Assembly (NCBI RefSeq): GCF_040270295.1
Contig: NZ_JBELOE010000217.1
DNA from: Catenovulum sediminis
GTDB taxonomy: Bacteria; Pseudomonadota; Gammaproteobacteria; Enterobacterales; Alteromonadaceae
Direction: 5' to 3' (one strand)
DNA length: 64,000 nucleotides
Every line of letters starts with the position of its first letter. The first letter of the stretch is position 1. Below are positions 35,844-45,327 of the stretch, one piece after another. The notes beneath the pieces were generated by a model. The model did no database searches. It was given only the letters and a program-made list of their open reading frames with translations, and was not told where the DNA came from. Position numbers and translations under genes: made by a program.

Positions 35844-35868
35844 TTTGGCTATCCAAGTGATAGCCAAA
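35844..35868. terminator. Hairpin between convergent genes
   Basis: TTTGGCTATC-CAAGT-GATAGCCAAA is a perfect 10-bp stem with a 5-nt loop between the SorC regulator and the convergent J-like gene. Neither side has a T-tract, so it is a weak or Rho-assisted bidirectional terminator at best. Confidence 0.45.
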
Positions 35869-35915
35869 CTCAGCGATAAGATAAATATAAGATAAATAGA
35901 ATTGAGTTTTTTGAT

Positions 35916-37130
35916 TTAATAATCTTCAAAAAAATACTCTTCAGCTAATTCGTCTAACATTTTCTGCTCTTCAATTTTTTGCTGCGCTTGTCTTTCTGCT
36001 AATAAGCGATTTAATACTTTTAGGTTTGTACATTCGTTGATGATTTCAAGCATTTGAATTTGCCCTACTGTTAACATTTCAACGTGAGATTTTATGGTCG
36101 CTTTAATTTGTTTTTTCGAGCCGTTTGCAAAACGCCGCCAAACTAAATTTTGCGGCGTGTCTTCATACGTCATGTCTTCGCGTTCGTCGTCTAGGTCATC
36201 CAATTTTCGATATAACAATAGAGTTAATGCAGAGATTGATTCATCATCTAAATTTATCTCAGCATCCGGCACAAACTGACTATACAAAGTAAAAATAGTA
36301 AAGACGTCATTTTGTTTTTTTGCTGTTGAAAGCTGCTGCATTAACGTTTGTTTTTCAAGTTTTTTGTCTTCGTCTTGCTCTTTGTCTGGATGTAAAATTT
36401 GCGCAAGCTTTTTATACATTTTATTGGTTTGGCTACGTTTAAACAGATTGTTGTGATGATTACCTAATATAGATTCGCTTTCGAAATTATGCTGTTGATA
36501 TTGGCTGCCAGTGAATGGATCATCTGAGCCAAATATATCTTCGTCATCAAATAGATCTTCTTCTGCGAAAGCTTCTTGTTCGATATCTGACAGCTTACGC
36601 TCGATATAATCTTGCATTGCACCTGGGTTTGATGCCATTTCGACCAGTTCGTCGTCAGATAAATCAATCTCCATTTCTAGCATGTTCTCTAACAAGTCAC
36701 GAACACCCTCAGGGTAAATTACTTCGTCGCTGTCTATCTCATCATTATTTACGAGGGCTGCTATTTGATCATGCACATTTAAACGCAGCTCGCGGGTATT
36801 AATATCGCCACTAAAGGGGTTTGACTCGATATCTTCGATTTCTGATTCAATCCAGCCTATCAAACATATTCGGCGGGCTTCAGATAAAGACTTGCGGCTA
36901 ATAAATTGCGTTAAATGTTCAACTAACTGTGCTGAAGCTTGCGTAAAACGGGCTTCTTTTTCACCCGCGACTTTTGAAAAATCGTTATAAAAATCTTCTA
37001 TTTCTCTTTTTAGTTTTGCGTTACGGGCCTGTTTTCTTTCAACCCTGCGCCACACCTTATTCAACTTATTAAACGCTTCGTGTGATTGATTATTTTCATT
37101 AGTCTGAATATTTGTGTTGGCGAGTATCAT
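35916..37130 (-). CDS. J-domain-like protein, paralogue 1
   Basis: This acidic 404-residue cytosolic protein has a short J-like core at about residues 235-260 (KMYKKLAQILHPDKEQDED), including the HPD tripeptide that stimulates Hsp70 ATPase. The N-terminal 190 residues are helical and very acidic, and the C-terminus is a coiled-coil-like helix. It is not a classical DnaJ: there is no Gly/Phe region or zinc finger. A paralogue of 403 residues lies at 49246-50457. I infer an Hsp70 co-chaperone-like role; no partner is encoded nearby. Confidence 0.7.
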   Translation of the reverse strand: MILANTNIQTNENNQSHEAFNKLNKVWRRVERKQARNAKLKREIEDFYNDFSKVAGEKEARFTQASAQLVEHLTQFISRKSLSEARRICLIGWIESEIEDIESNPFSGDINTRELRLNVHDQIAALVNNDEIDSDEVIYPEGVRDLLENMLEMEIDLSDDELVEMASNPGAMQDYIERKLSDIEQEAFAEEDLFDDEDIFGSDDPFTGSQYQQHNFESESILGNHHNNLFKRSQTNKMYKKLAQILHPDKEQDEDKKLEKQTLMQQLSTAKKQNDVFTIFTLYSQFVPDAEINLDDESISALTLLLYRKLDDLDDEREDMTYEDTPQNLVWRRFANGSKKQIKATIKSHVEMLTVGQIQMLEIINECTNLKVLNRLLAERQAQQKIEEQKMLDELAEEYFFEDY

Positions 37131-37589
37131 AATAAACCTGAGTCAAAATTAACCTTGTTAAAGTGCCTATGCTACCTAATTTTTAAAAGATGAAAACACG
37201 AAAAATATATATGTTATAGCTTTATAAAAATGCTGGGTGAAGCAGTGGAGTAAAAAGCGCAAAATCTAACTCAATGTCAAAATAGCATTCGTAAAATAAC
37301 TGAACTCAACTCATTAAAACTAATAAAAAAAATGATCACTAGTGTTTATGCCGCCTTAATGCTTTAAGCTTAAAACAACATTTAAACATTTAGTTTACAA
37401 GTAAAAATAAGGTGATTATTATAACCTTGCTTTGCCACCGGTAGCATTACAGGTAATAAAGCCATTGATGGATACAATATTTTAAATCAGTGACTTAGCT
37501 TTACCCAAATAACAGTGGCAAAGCAACACACAACTCGCACATTAAACGACAAAGGTTATTCAATGTTGAATCGCTATTGAAGTTTAATA

Positions 37590-37636
37590 CTGGCAGGTAC
37601 TAATGGCTACAGCTGGTACCTGTAGCCCCCTGCCAG
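37590..37636 (+). promoter_or_regulatory. Nested and alternative hairpins upstream of the pectate lyase
   Basis: An outer stem CTGGCAGG (37590-37597) / CCTGCCAG (37629-37636) encloses a perfect inner stem GGCTACAG (37605-37612) / CTGTAGCC (37620-37627) with a 7-nt loop. CAGGTAC (37594-37600) can instead pair with GTACCTG (37616-37622), so two mutually exclusive folds exist. It lies 35 bp before the start codon. No other feature was recognised in the 37131-37589 gap, which is AT-rich. Confidence 0.5.
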
Positions 37637-37670
37637 GCGATGATGAACTATCAATCACATGGTGGATTAT

Positions 37671-40600
37671 ATGAAAAATAATACTATTAGGCAATTGAGT
37701 AAAGCCGTTGCCTTTGTAATATCAGCAATCTCGGCTAGCCAGAGCTATGCCGCAATTAGCGGTTTCGCCGAGGAAAACGGCGGTACAACCGGGGGGCAAG
37801 GTGGTAACGTAGTTTATGCAACCACAGGCACACAAATTCATGAGGCGCTTTGTAATCGCCCTTCCAGCGATACGCCTATCATCATTCATGTTGAAGGCAC
37901 TATTAACCACAGCAATACATTTAAAGTTTCAGGAGACAGCTGTAATACAGCAGATGGCGTTATAGAACTCAAAGAAATTAGCAACGTGTCTTTGATTGGC
38001 GTTGGCAGTGGTGCATTGTTTGATGAATTAGGTATCCATATTCGTAAAGCGTCCAACATCATCATTCAAAACGTGCATGTACGTAACGTTAAAAAATCAG
38101 GCTCTCCAACTTCCAATGGTGGCGATGCGATTGGTATGGAAAGTGATGTATCTAATGTTTGGGTTGACCATGTCACGTTAGAGGCAAGCGGTGGCGAAAG
38201 TGAAGGATACGATGCTTTATTTGATATGAAAGCAAACACCAAATACGTGACTTTATCTTACAGTATTTTACGCAACTCAGGCCGTGGAGGTTTAGTTGGT
38301 TCAAGCGATAGTGACGACCAAAATGGTCCGGTTACATTCCACCATAATATGTACGAAAATATCACTTCGCGTACACCATTATTACGCCATGCAACGGCCC
38401 ATGCATACAACAACTATTACACAGGTCTGCAATCGTCAGGTATGAATCCGCGTATTGGCGGTGAAATGAAAGCAGAGAACAACTACTTCGCGGACTCTAA
38501 AGATCCGTTAGGTACGTTTTACACCAACGACATGGGTTATTGGGAAGTCAGTGGCAATATCTGGGACAATATTACTTGGTCAGCAGCAGAAGATAAAATT
38601 CATCCTGCCGGGCCAAACCCAACCTCAACCACTTATATTTCAATCCCTTACGATTACGATTTAGATAGCGCAAACTGCGTACCAAATATAGTATTAGCCA
38701 CAGCAGGTGCAAATACGGGCTTAGCTGTATCGGACGGCAGTTGTACAGTCACCCCTTCTCCTACACCAACCCCGACGCCAACGCCAACGCCGACTCCAAC
38801 TGACCCGAACCCGGAAGATCCAACACCAACACCCGGAACAGGTAGTCAAGTTTTAAATATTACTGAATCGGGTATATCAAGTGAATTCTTTGATATTTCA
38901 GGCAATCTATCTTCCTCTAAAGGTACGGTAAATTACAACGGTTTAACCTTAACTCAAGCACTTAAAATTGAATCAAGTACTGCTATAAACTTCACGTCTA
39001 ACGCAGACGGTGAATTGGTATTAGTGTTCAATGAGGGAGAAAGTGGACGCATTAGTGTAGATGGAAATACACATACGGTTAGCAATGGTGTGCTTACTAT
39101 ACCATTAGCAGCCGGCAATCACGCTATTTCGAAAGTAGACACAATGAACTTGTACTACATCAGCCTAGGTAACAATGCTGAAGAACCAGAGCAACCAACA
39201 GAGCCTGAGCCAACGCCAGACACTGGTAGTGTATCAGCTGCTACATCTGTCGATGCAAATAATGTGACATTAACATGGTCAACAGCCAATATTAACAATA
39301 TTACAGGCCAACAGATTTATCGAGACACCGACGCCACACTTGAAGGCCGAGTTCGTATCGTTTCTGGTATTTCTGGCAATAGTTATACCGATACAAATGT
39401 TGCTGATGGTCGCTATTATTATTCAGTAAAAATTATCGGAAACGACGGCCAAACATACAACTCTGAAGCAGTTAGAGCAGATGTACAGACTGCAGCAACA
39501 GACTTAACCATTGAAGAAAACTCAAACGGTTTCTGCGCTGTTGAAGGCAGTATTGATAGCAACCACAGTGGCTATACAGGTGTCGGATTTGCCAATACAG
39601 ATAATGCGACTGGCACGGGTATAGACTACGCAATTTCAGTACCAACCTCTGGCGAGTACCAACTGAGTGCACGTTATGCAAATGGCTCAACCGATCGTCC
39701 AGCGGCAGTCATAGTAAACGACATTTTACAAGGCAACTTGGCATTACCAAGTACTGGTGCCTGGGGTAACTATGCGCTATCAAGCCAAATGCCGGTTAAC
39801 TTAACAGCTGGATTAAATTTTATTCGTCTACATGCAACTGGCTCAGCTGGTTTAGCCAATATTGACAGCTTAACGCTATCAGGTGCAAACCCTGAGCCTG
39901 GTGACTGTAATGGCCAAGTTGGTGATGGTGCACCGACAACAGATCCTGAGCCAACCCCTGATCCTGAACCGACGCCAGATCCAGAACCAACCCCTGATCC
40001 CGAGCCGACTCCAGAGCCTGATCCGACGCCAGAAACACAAAGTGAAGTGTTAAACATTACCGAATCGGGTATCTCAAGTGACTTCTACAACATCTCTGGC
40101 AACTTGTCTTCTTCAAAAGGCACTGTAAATTACAATGGTTTAACCTTAACTCAAGCGCTAAAAATTGAGTCTAGTACTGCTATTACTTTTACTTCGGTTG
40201 CCGATGGCGAATTAATCCTTGTGTTCAATGAAGGCGAAAACGGCCGCATTCGCATCGATGGCACCAGTTACGATGTGTCTAATGGTGTCCTTACTTTACA
40301 ACTAGCCGCTGGAAGCCACTCAATTTCTAAAATTGACACTATAAACCTTTACTACATCAGCCTAGAGAACAATGGTGGTGAAAGTGAGCAACCAACCGAC
40401 CCCGTAGAGCCGACAGATCCCGAAGAGCCTACAGATCCATCTACCCCACCAACATCCGGTGGTGGCACTGAAGTGGTTTACCCCGATGCAAATTGTGCTG
40501 AATTAATCAACAACGACAATATTAACTGGCGTGAATCTTCACTACAAAGTGACCAAGAAATTATTGAATGTTTATCTGCTTCATTAGGTAAACCAGTTGG

Positions 40601-41870
40601 TTACGGTGAAAACGCAACTGGGGGTTATGATCCAGCAGGCAGTAGTAAGTTAGTTGTTATTACTAATGACCGTCCTGAAGATCAAATATTAGCCGCTATC
40701 TCTTCACCTGAGCACAACTGGATTGTATTTGATAAAAATGATTTTGCTAACGAAACAGCGTTAATGATGTACCGCCCATATTGTGCTGATCCAGCTTTAC
40801 AATCAGCATTAGGTGTAGACGAGGCAACCTGTCGTGACCCATATGCCTGGTGTTCAGCAAAAGGCGTATCAAGCTCGAATTGCCTGCTAACTTTCTTCAA
40901 TGACGAATTGAATGATAAAAGTTTACCTATCCGCAACTATCTAATTGATAGCAATACAACCATTGACGGTCGTGGTGCTAAAGTAACCTTTACTTTCAAT
41001 GGTTTTAAAATTGGCGCTGATAGCAGTGGAGCTTCTACGCATATGTCTGAAAATGTGATTATCACCAACAATAAATTTGTCGGTGTAGGTCATACTGAAG
41101 ACCATAACTTAGACCCAGATATGATCCGCTCAACAGGTGAATCACACGATATCTGGATCCATCAAAATACCTTTGATACAACGGGTGATTCAGCATTTGA
41201 CGTAAAAGTGGGCGCGTATAATATCACTGTCTCTTTCAATAAATTAGTTAACGTTAAACGAGCCGCGTTACATGGTTCAAGTGACAGTCGAAGCATTAAC
41301 TCGCAAGTTACGACTACCATTCACAATAACTTGTTTGTGACGACAGATGATAATTTTGGCGCTAGCTCATATAACACAATGCGCCGAGTTCCATTGTTGC
41401 GCCGAGGTCAAACGCATATGTTCAATAATGTATTTTATGGTTATAGAAAAGACATTATGAGTATTCGTGTTGGCGGTAGTGCATTAGTTGAAGATAACTT
41501 ATTTATGAACCCGGTCAATAACTCAAAAGGTGATGACCTAGCCGATTGGACGCTAAACTTGTTTGACGGTGCGGTACGTGACGGCAACTTAGAAGTAAGT
41601 AACAGCTATGTATACGAATCTGACGCAAATTGTACCACCTCTGGCGCATCTGCATCACTAGACGTGCAAGATGGCTCAACACCAAACATGTTTGCTGACT
41701 ACAACGGTATTTCACAGGATACGATTAACGCCAACCGTATGTCTGCGGATGCGGAGTTACGCAACTATGTTATGGCTTCTGCCGGTAAAGGTGGTAAAGC
41801 ACCTTGGGTATCGAGTTATTCTGAAGGTGTAAATGCATTGGTAGCATCTGCTGCTGCAAGTTGCCAATAG
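37671..41870 (+). CDS. Secreted modular pectate lyase with two PL1-type domains
   Basis: This ~1,399-residue secreted enzyme starts at ATG 37671 (GGTGG 5 bp upstream) with a signal peptide ending SQSYA. Domain order is PL1-like beta-helix (~30-340; VWVDHVTL, TFHHNMY, RTPLLR), Pro/Thr linker, domain A (~392-501), FN3-like domain (~515-605), CBM35-like domain (~611-740; SGYTGVGFAN, IRLHATGSAG), (DPEPTP)n linker, domain B (~791-900, near copy of A) and a second PL1-like helix (~936-1399; HDIWIHQNTFDTTGDSAFDVK, RRVPLLRRGQTHMFNN). Both helices keep the PL1 Arg-bearing RxPLLR motif. PL1 enzymes cleave polygalacturonate by beta-elimination. Two differing catalytic domains on one chain suggest complementary cutting of pectin. 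An additional ATG at 37659 is possible. Confidence 0.85.
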   Translation: MKNNTIRQLSKAVAFVISAISASQSYAAISGFAEENGGTTGGQGGNVVYATTGTQIHEALCNRPSSDTPIIIHVEGTINHSNTFKVSGDSCNTADGVIELKEISNVSLIGVGSGALFDELGIHIRKASNIIIQNVHVRNVKKSGSPTSNGGDAIGMESDVSNVWVDHVTLEASGGESEGYDALFDMKANTKYVTLSYSILRNSGRGGLVGSSDSDDQNGPVTFHHNMYENITSRTPLLRHATAHAYNNYYTGLQSSGMNPRIGGEMKAENNYFADSKDPLGTFYTNDMGYWEVSGNIWDNITWSAAEDKIHPAGPNPTSTTYISIPYDYDLDSANCVPNIVLATAGANTGLAVSDGSCTVTPSPTPTPTPTPTPTPTDPNPEDPTPTPGTGSQVLNITESGISSEFFDISGNLSSSKGTVNYNGLTLTQALKIESSTAINFTSNADGELVLVFNEGESGRISVDGNTHTVSNGVLTIPLAAGNHAISKVDTMNLYYISLGNNAEEPEQPTEPEPTPDTGSVSAATSVDANNVTLTWSTANINNITGQQIYRDTDATLEGRVRIVSGISGNSYTDTNVADGRYYYSVKIIGNDGQTYNSEAVRADVQTAATDLTIEENSNGFCAVEGSIDSNHSGYTGVGFANTDNATGTGIDYAISVPTSGEYQLSARYANGSTDRPAAVIVNDILQGNLALPSTGAWGNYALSSQMPVNLTAGLNFIRLHATGSAGLANIDSLTLSGANPEPGDCNGQVGDGAPTTDPEPTPDPEPTPDPEPTPDPEPTPEPDPTPETQSEVLNITESGISSDFYNISGNLSSSKGTVNYNGLTLTQALKIESSTAITFTSVADGELILVFNEGENGRIRIDGTSYDVSNGVLTLQLAAGSHSISKIDTINLYYISLENNGGESEQPTDPVEPTDPEEPTDPSTPPTSGGGTEVVYPDANCAELINNDNINWRESSLQSDQEIIECLSASLGKPVGYGENATGGYDPAGSSKLVVITNDRPEDQILAAISSPEHNWIVFDKNDFANETALMMYRPYCADPALQSALGVDEATCRDPYAWCSAKGVSSSNCLLTFFNDELNDKSLPIRNYLIDSNTTIDGRGAKVTFTFNGFKIGADSSGASTHMSENVIITNNKFVGVGHTEDHNLDPDMIRSTGESHDIWIHQNTFDTTGDSAFDVKVGAYNITVSFNKLVNVKRAALHGSSDSRSINSQVTTTIHNNLFVTTDDNFGASSYNTMRRVPLLRRGQTHMFNNVFYGYRKDIMSIRVGGSALVEDNLFMNPVNNSKGDDLADWTLNLFDGAVRDGNLEVSNSYVYESDANCTTSGASASLDVQDGSTPNMFADYNGISQDTINANRMSADAELRNYVMASAGKGGKAPWVSSYSEGVNALVASAAASCQ

Positions 41871-41960
41871 ATACCAAACTCGACGGTGCATTAACAGCAT
41901 TTAGCCGTTAACTTGCACATTCGCTAACAAAGACTTCCCGCTAGGTTGTCTTTCTGGCAT

Positions 41961-41991
41961 AAATCCCTCGATGAAAATTGAGGGATTTTTT
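41961..41991 (+). terminator. Rho-independent terminator of the pectate lyase gene
   Basis: AAATCCCTC (41961-41969) pairs with GAGGGATTT (41980-41988) and is followed by a run of T. It lies 91 bp after the stop codon and precedes the convergent response-regulator gene. Confidence 0.85.
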
Positions 41992-42079
41992 ATCAATGCT
42001 TTGATTGCCCTTCTCGGAAGGCTTCTAGTCGATGGCCTATAAATTAACGGTCAGCTTAACTTTGCACAACCAACAGTCA

Positions 42080-42682
42080 CTACAACCAACCTTTTTGTCG
42101 GGCGATTCGTGCCGCATCAATGCGGTTAGTGGCGTTTAGTTTTGCGATAGCTTCGGATAAATAATTACGTACTGTACCTTCAGATAAAAACAATTCGGTG
42201 GCTATTTCCGCTGTTTTTTTACCTTCGCCTGCTAGGCGTAACAACTTACGCTCTTTATCTGATAAAGGGTCAGCATCATCTAATGCTTGAATGGCAAGTT
42301 CTGGATCAATCACTTTTTTGCCCTGCATGATTTGCCTTAGCGCAGCGGCTAATTGTTCTGACGGGCAATCTTTTAATAAAACCCCCCGAACACCCGCGAC
42401 TAATGCCCGTTTTATATAACCTGCACGCGCAAAGGTGGTGATAACAACCGTTTTAACATCAGGCTTATACTTTTTAGCTTCTTCTATTAATTCTAAGCCT
42501 GTCATCATAGGCATTTCGATGTCGGTTAATAATACGTCTATCTCGTGCGTTTTAACTAAATCGACGGCCTCACGTCCATTTGCTGCTTGTGCAACAACTT
42601 CAATATCAAATTCTAAGTTGAGTAATGCAACTAATGCACCCCGCACGAGTGCTTGGTCTTCAGCAATAAGCACTTTTATCAT
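42080..42682 (-). CDS. NarL/FixJ-family response regulator (DesR-like)
   Basis: This 200-residue protein has a receiver domain (MIKVLIAEDQ, phospho-acceptor Asp54 in LLTDIEMPMMTG, TTFARAG, LLKD) and a LuxR-type HTH (LSDKERKLLRLAGEGKKTAEIATELFLSEGTVRNYLSEAIAKL). It overlaps the kinase gene by 4 bp, so the two are co-translated partners. The closest known architecture is DesR/LiaR. Target genes are unknown; the adjacent TPR gene is one candidate. Confidence 0.88.
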   Translation of the reverse strand: MIKVLIAEDQALVRGALVALLNLEFDIEVVAQAANGREAVDLVKTHEIDVLLTDIEMPMMTGLELIEEAKKYKPDVKTVVITTFARAGYIKRALVAGVRGVLLKDCPSEQLAAALRQIMQGKKVIDPELAIQALDDADPLSDKERKLLRLAGEGKKTAEIATELFLSEGTVRNYLSEAIAKLNATNRIDAARIARQKGWL

Positions 42683-43782
42683 GACTGAAATATCCTTTTA
42701 TCAAATTCTAATTCTAGCGCAAAACCCTGTTCTCTCTGCAGTTGAAACTGACCACCCAATTCACTGACACGCTCTTCTATACCGGTTAATCCATTACCGG
42801 AAGTTGCTTTTGATAGCGGTCCGTCATTCGCTATTTTAAGGGTTAATTTATCAGCTTGCTGCGCAACATAAAGCTGCACATTTTTACCTTGGCTATGCCT
42901 GATAATGTTGGTTGTGGCTTCTTTTATTATCAGCAATATAGTTGATTCTGCTTTGGCTGTTAATCCTTTAAATGTTAATGCGCCTTCAACATTAAAACCT
43001 TTATCGATAAGCAAATTATGCATTTTAATTAACTCTGCATTTATGTCTTTGGTTTTGTACCCTGATACGGCAGCGCGAACTTCAGACAATGTCGTACGGG
43101 TAATATCGGCAACTTGCTCTATTTCATCTAATGCGGCGTCGACTTGCCCAGCTTTACCTAATTTATTTGCCAATTCAGCTTTTAACACAATAGATGACAA
43201 AGTATGCCCAAGCAAATCATGTAAGTCGCGAGCGATGCGCTCTCGTTCGGCAATCGTCGCGAGTTGTTCGTTGTGTTGTTGGCTTTGTTCTTTAGCGTGC
43301 TCTTGCTGCAATTTAGAACGCGTCATCGTGCCAAAAAAGTAATTAGGTATAGTTGCAATGTAGGCTGGTAATAAAAAATACAGCTCAATTAAATTAAACG
43401 CCCAAGCACTAAAACCGATAGCGACTAATATAAACAAAAGCCAAGGCGCCCCTCGTTTATACGAATAATAATAGCCGACCAAAAATGCAATATAGGGGAA
43501 CAAGGCACAAGTACCCGGGTTTAAGGTGGTAGCCGCCACACTGATTACCGTTAAGCCAAATAAATAATAATGGATATTATGCTGGGTACATTTTTGCGCC
43601 TGAATATAACCGGCAATAAATGCAAAATAGGCGATAAAACTGACGACAATTTCAAGCTCAGTTAATTGATGCCAAATCATACTAAGCGGGAAAAAATAAA
43701 ACCCGGTGAATAATAAGGGAACCCACAAAAAGAAGTTTTTGTATCCGCTAAACAGAGGTGCAGCTTGGTAACTTTGATTCAT
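42679..43782 (-). CDS. Membrane sensor histidine kinase (DesK-like, HisKA_3)
   Basis: This 367-residue kinase has about five membrane helices in residues 15-160 and a HisKA_3 dimerisation domain with the phospho-accepting His in RERIARDLHDLLGHTLSSIV. An HATPase domain follows (LLIIKEATTNIIRHSQ, KIANDGP, GNGLTGIEERVSELGG). The lack of a periplasmic sensor domain and the multi-helix input resemble DesK thermosensor/membrane-state kinases. It pairs with the regulator overlapping its 3' end. The signal is unknown. Confidence 0.87.
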   Translation of the reverse strand: MNQSYQAAPLFSGYKNFFLWVPLLFTGFYFFPLSMIWHQLTELEIVVSFIAYFAFIAGYIQAQKCTQHNIHYYLFGLTVISVAATTLNPGTCALFPYIAFLVGYYYSYKRGAPWLLFILVAIGFSAWAFNLIELYFLLPAYIATIPNYFFGTMTRSKLQQEHAKEQSQQHNEQLATIAERERIARDLHDLLGHTLSSIVLKAELANKLGKAGQVDAALDEIEQVADITRTTLSEVRAAVSGYKTKDINAELIKMHNLLIDKGFNVEGALTFKGLTAKAESTILLIIKEATTNIIRHSQGKNVQLYVAQQADKLTLKIANDGPLSKATSGNGLTGIEERVSELGGQFQLQREQGFALELEFDKRIFQS

Positions 43783-43874
43783 AACTTGCTCAGTTTATTT
43801 TGTCGCTGATTTCAAGAAAATGGTGCAGACATTTGACCACACCATTTATGTTTTTAGTTTAATTTTATTGCGAT

Positions 43875-44576
43875 TTATAGCGAGCTTATGTTTTGCTCAT
43901 TTTGTGCAATAAGACCCTTAGCCCAGTTGCTATTTGGATTTATCTCAACCGCTTGGTTAAAATCGAGCAATGCACCTTTGGTATCGCCTTGCTCTACTTT
44001 AGCTAAACCGCGCCAGATATAGGCTTCGTCATATCCCCAGTGATAACCTGAATGGACATCATCCGGATAGTTATTTATTGCCTGATTAAACATAGCAACG
44101 GCTACTTGTTTATTACCACCATATGCAGCTGGTGTATGGTATTTAATAATGCCATGTACCAGTTTTAGCCGTGGGTTTTTCGGCGCTAATTGGCCTGCCT
44201 TGTTTAACAATTCATACGTTTTGGGGCCAAACTCTTTCGCTTTTTCGGGTGCAAAACCTGAGTGCAATCCAAGTACTTGTGCCAATAAAATCATGCTTTC
44301 AACGTCTTTAGGATTGTGCTTAAGTTGTTGATTTAAAATATCAGCTGACAAGGTTAAATGTTGAGTCAATTTTGCAAAATTTTGCTGTACCAGATAAGCC
44401 GCGCCTAATTTGTAGTGAGCAAAAGCCTGATCATAGCCACTGGTGTGCGCTGCCAATTCCGTAAGGTTTTCAACCTGCATATTGTTTGCCGCGAGCGTAA
44501 TATTATCTATCGTATTCTGTTCTGCAAAAACATTTAAGCTTATTGAAAGTGCAACTGCAAAAATAACTTTTTTCAT
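43875..44576 (-). CDS. Periplasmic TPR-repeat protein
   Basis: This ~233-residue protein starts at ATG 44576 (AAGGA about 7 bp upstream) with a clear signal peptide (MKKVIFAVALSISLNVFAEQ). It contains three to four TPR-like helix pairs, including FAHYKLGAAYLVQQNFAK, VESMILLAQVLGLHS and YIWRGLAKVEQGDTKGALLDFNQAVEINPN. An upstream in-frame start at 44645 would hide the signal peptide and is rejected. Its role is probably as a protein-interaction scaffold in the periplasm; the specific function is unknown. It lies 92 bp upstream of the two-component system on the same strand. Confidence 0.75.
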   Translation of the reverse strand: MKKVIFAVALSISLNVFAEQNTIDNITLAANNMQVENLTELAAHTSGYDQAFAHYKLGAAYLVQQNFAKLTQHLTLSADILNQQLKHNPKDVESMILLAQVLGLHSGFAPEKAKEFGPKTYELLNKAGQLAPKNPRLKLVHGIIKYHTPAAYGGNKQVAVAMFNQAINNYPDDVHSGYHWGYDEAYIWRGLAKVEQGDTKGALLDFNQAVEINPNSNWAKGLIAQNEQNISSL

Positions 44577-44839
44577 CTTAATATCCTTAACAAGTGTTTT
44601 GTTTAAATTTGAGAGCAGCGCTCCCGACAGAATTAAGTATGCCAAAGCGTATTTTTTTTATTAGAGCGGTTTGTCATCAATTAATATGACAAATGTCATG
44701 CGTATGATCGGCGCCAATCGCGCTCGTTCGTCACGGTTATCTATGCGAGTTTTGCATTATTTGAGTGTTAAACCGCCGCTTGCGGCTGCTGTAATAAATA
44801 CAGGAGAGATCTATTGAACATGTTAATTTTAAAGCTATT

Positions 44840-44912
44840 CAGAAACTCAACGTAGCCCGGAGATGAAGCCTAGCTGATTAAGTTTACCGCGAAAAATATA
44901 GCGCTTTTCCAA
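44840..44912 (+). pseudogene. Relic fragment of a hipA gene
   Basis: GAAACTCA, then GATGAAGC, GATTAAGTTTACC and CGAAAAAT line up in order with 53881-53960 inside the intact hipA at 53302. There they encode the region around GDEAWLVKFTSKN, with a ~15-bp gap in the relic. The remainder of that gene is absent. It shows an earlier hipA copy was deleted here, just upstream of another hipBA module. The rest of the 44577-45027 gap contains no clear feature apart from the operator at 45003. Confidence 0.55.
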
Positions 44913-45002
44913 TAAAGTTAAATCATCAAATATTGGTATTTAGGCGTTAATTAACAAAATATGGTTTTTATTTGTGATTTTAATCTAACTCACTATAATT
45001 TG

Positions 45003-45021
45003 GTAATTATATATTAATTAC
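45003..45021. promoter_or_regulatory. Palindromic operator candidate of hipBA module 1
   Basis: GTAATTA-TATAT-TAATTAC is a perfect 7-bp inverted repeat ending 7 bp before the hipB-like start codon. Autoregulation by the XRE protein is typical for such modules. Confidence 0.5.
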
Positions 45022-45027
45022 TCATTA

Positions 45028-45327
45028 ATGGTGTTTATGGATAAGGTAGAGCATACAAAAGTATTGCTTGGGCAACTCATTAAACAAACCCGAGCTATGA
45101 GCATGGATCAGCATGAATTGGCGCTTAGAACGGGGGCGAGTAAAAATACCATTAGCCGTTTAGAGCTTGGCAAAGGGGTCAATGTTGATACCTTGTTCTT
45201 GGTTTTAGATCATTTAGATTTGCTTGATCCAATTTTAGAAACCGTCGAACAGCAATACGAGTTAGTTAAAAATAATCCGCAACGCAGTACCTCTAAAGTT
45301 GCAAAGGAGTTGCCGAATGACTTCTAG
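45028..45327 (+). CDS. XRE-family HTH antitoxin (HipB-like), module 1
   Basis: This 99-residue protein has one Cro/C1-type HTH (LGQLIKQTRAMSMDQHELALRTGASKNTISRLELGKGVNVDTLFLVLDHLDLL). HipB-type antitoxins dimerise, repress their own promoter and inhibit HipA. Start may be ATG 45028 or ATG 45037; neither has a strong ribosome binding site. It overlaps the downstream hipA by 11 bp, indicating coupled translation. Confidence 0.82.
   Translation: MVFMDKVEHTKVLLGQLIKQTRAMSMDQHELALRTGASKNTISRLELGKGVNVDTLFLVLDHLDLLDPILETVEQQYELVKNNPQRSTSKVAKELPNDF

Noticed and set aside
39770..40057. Minus-strand Gly-Ser-Val repeat frame
   Set aside because: It is the shadow of the (DPEPTP)n linker of the pectate lyase.
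43875..44645. TPR protein start at 44645
   Set aside because: It would bury the clear signal peptide that starts at the ATG at 44576 with its ribosome binding site.
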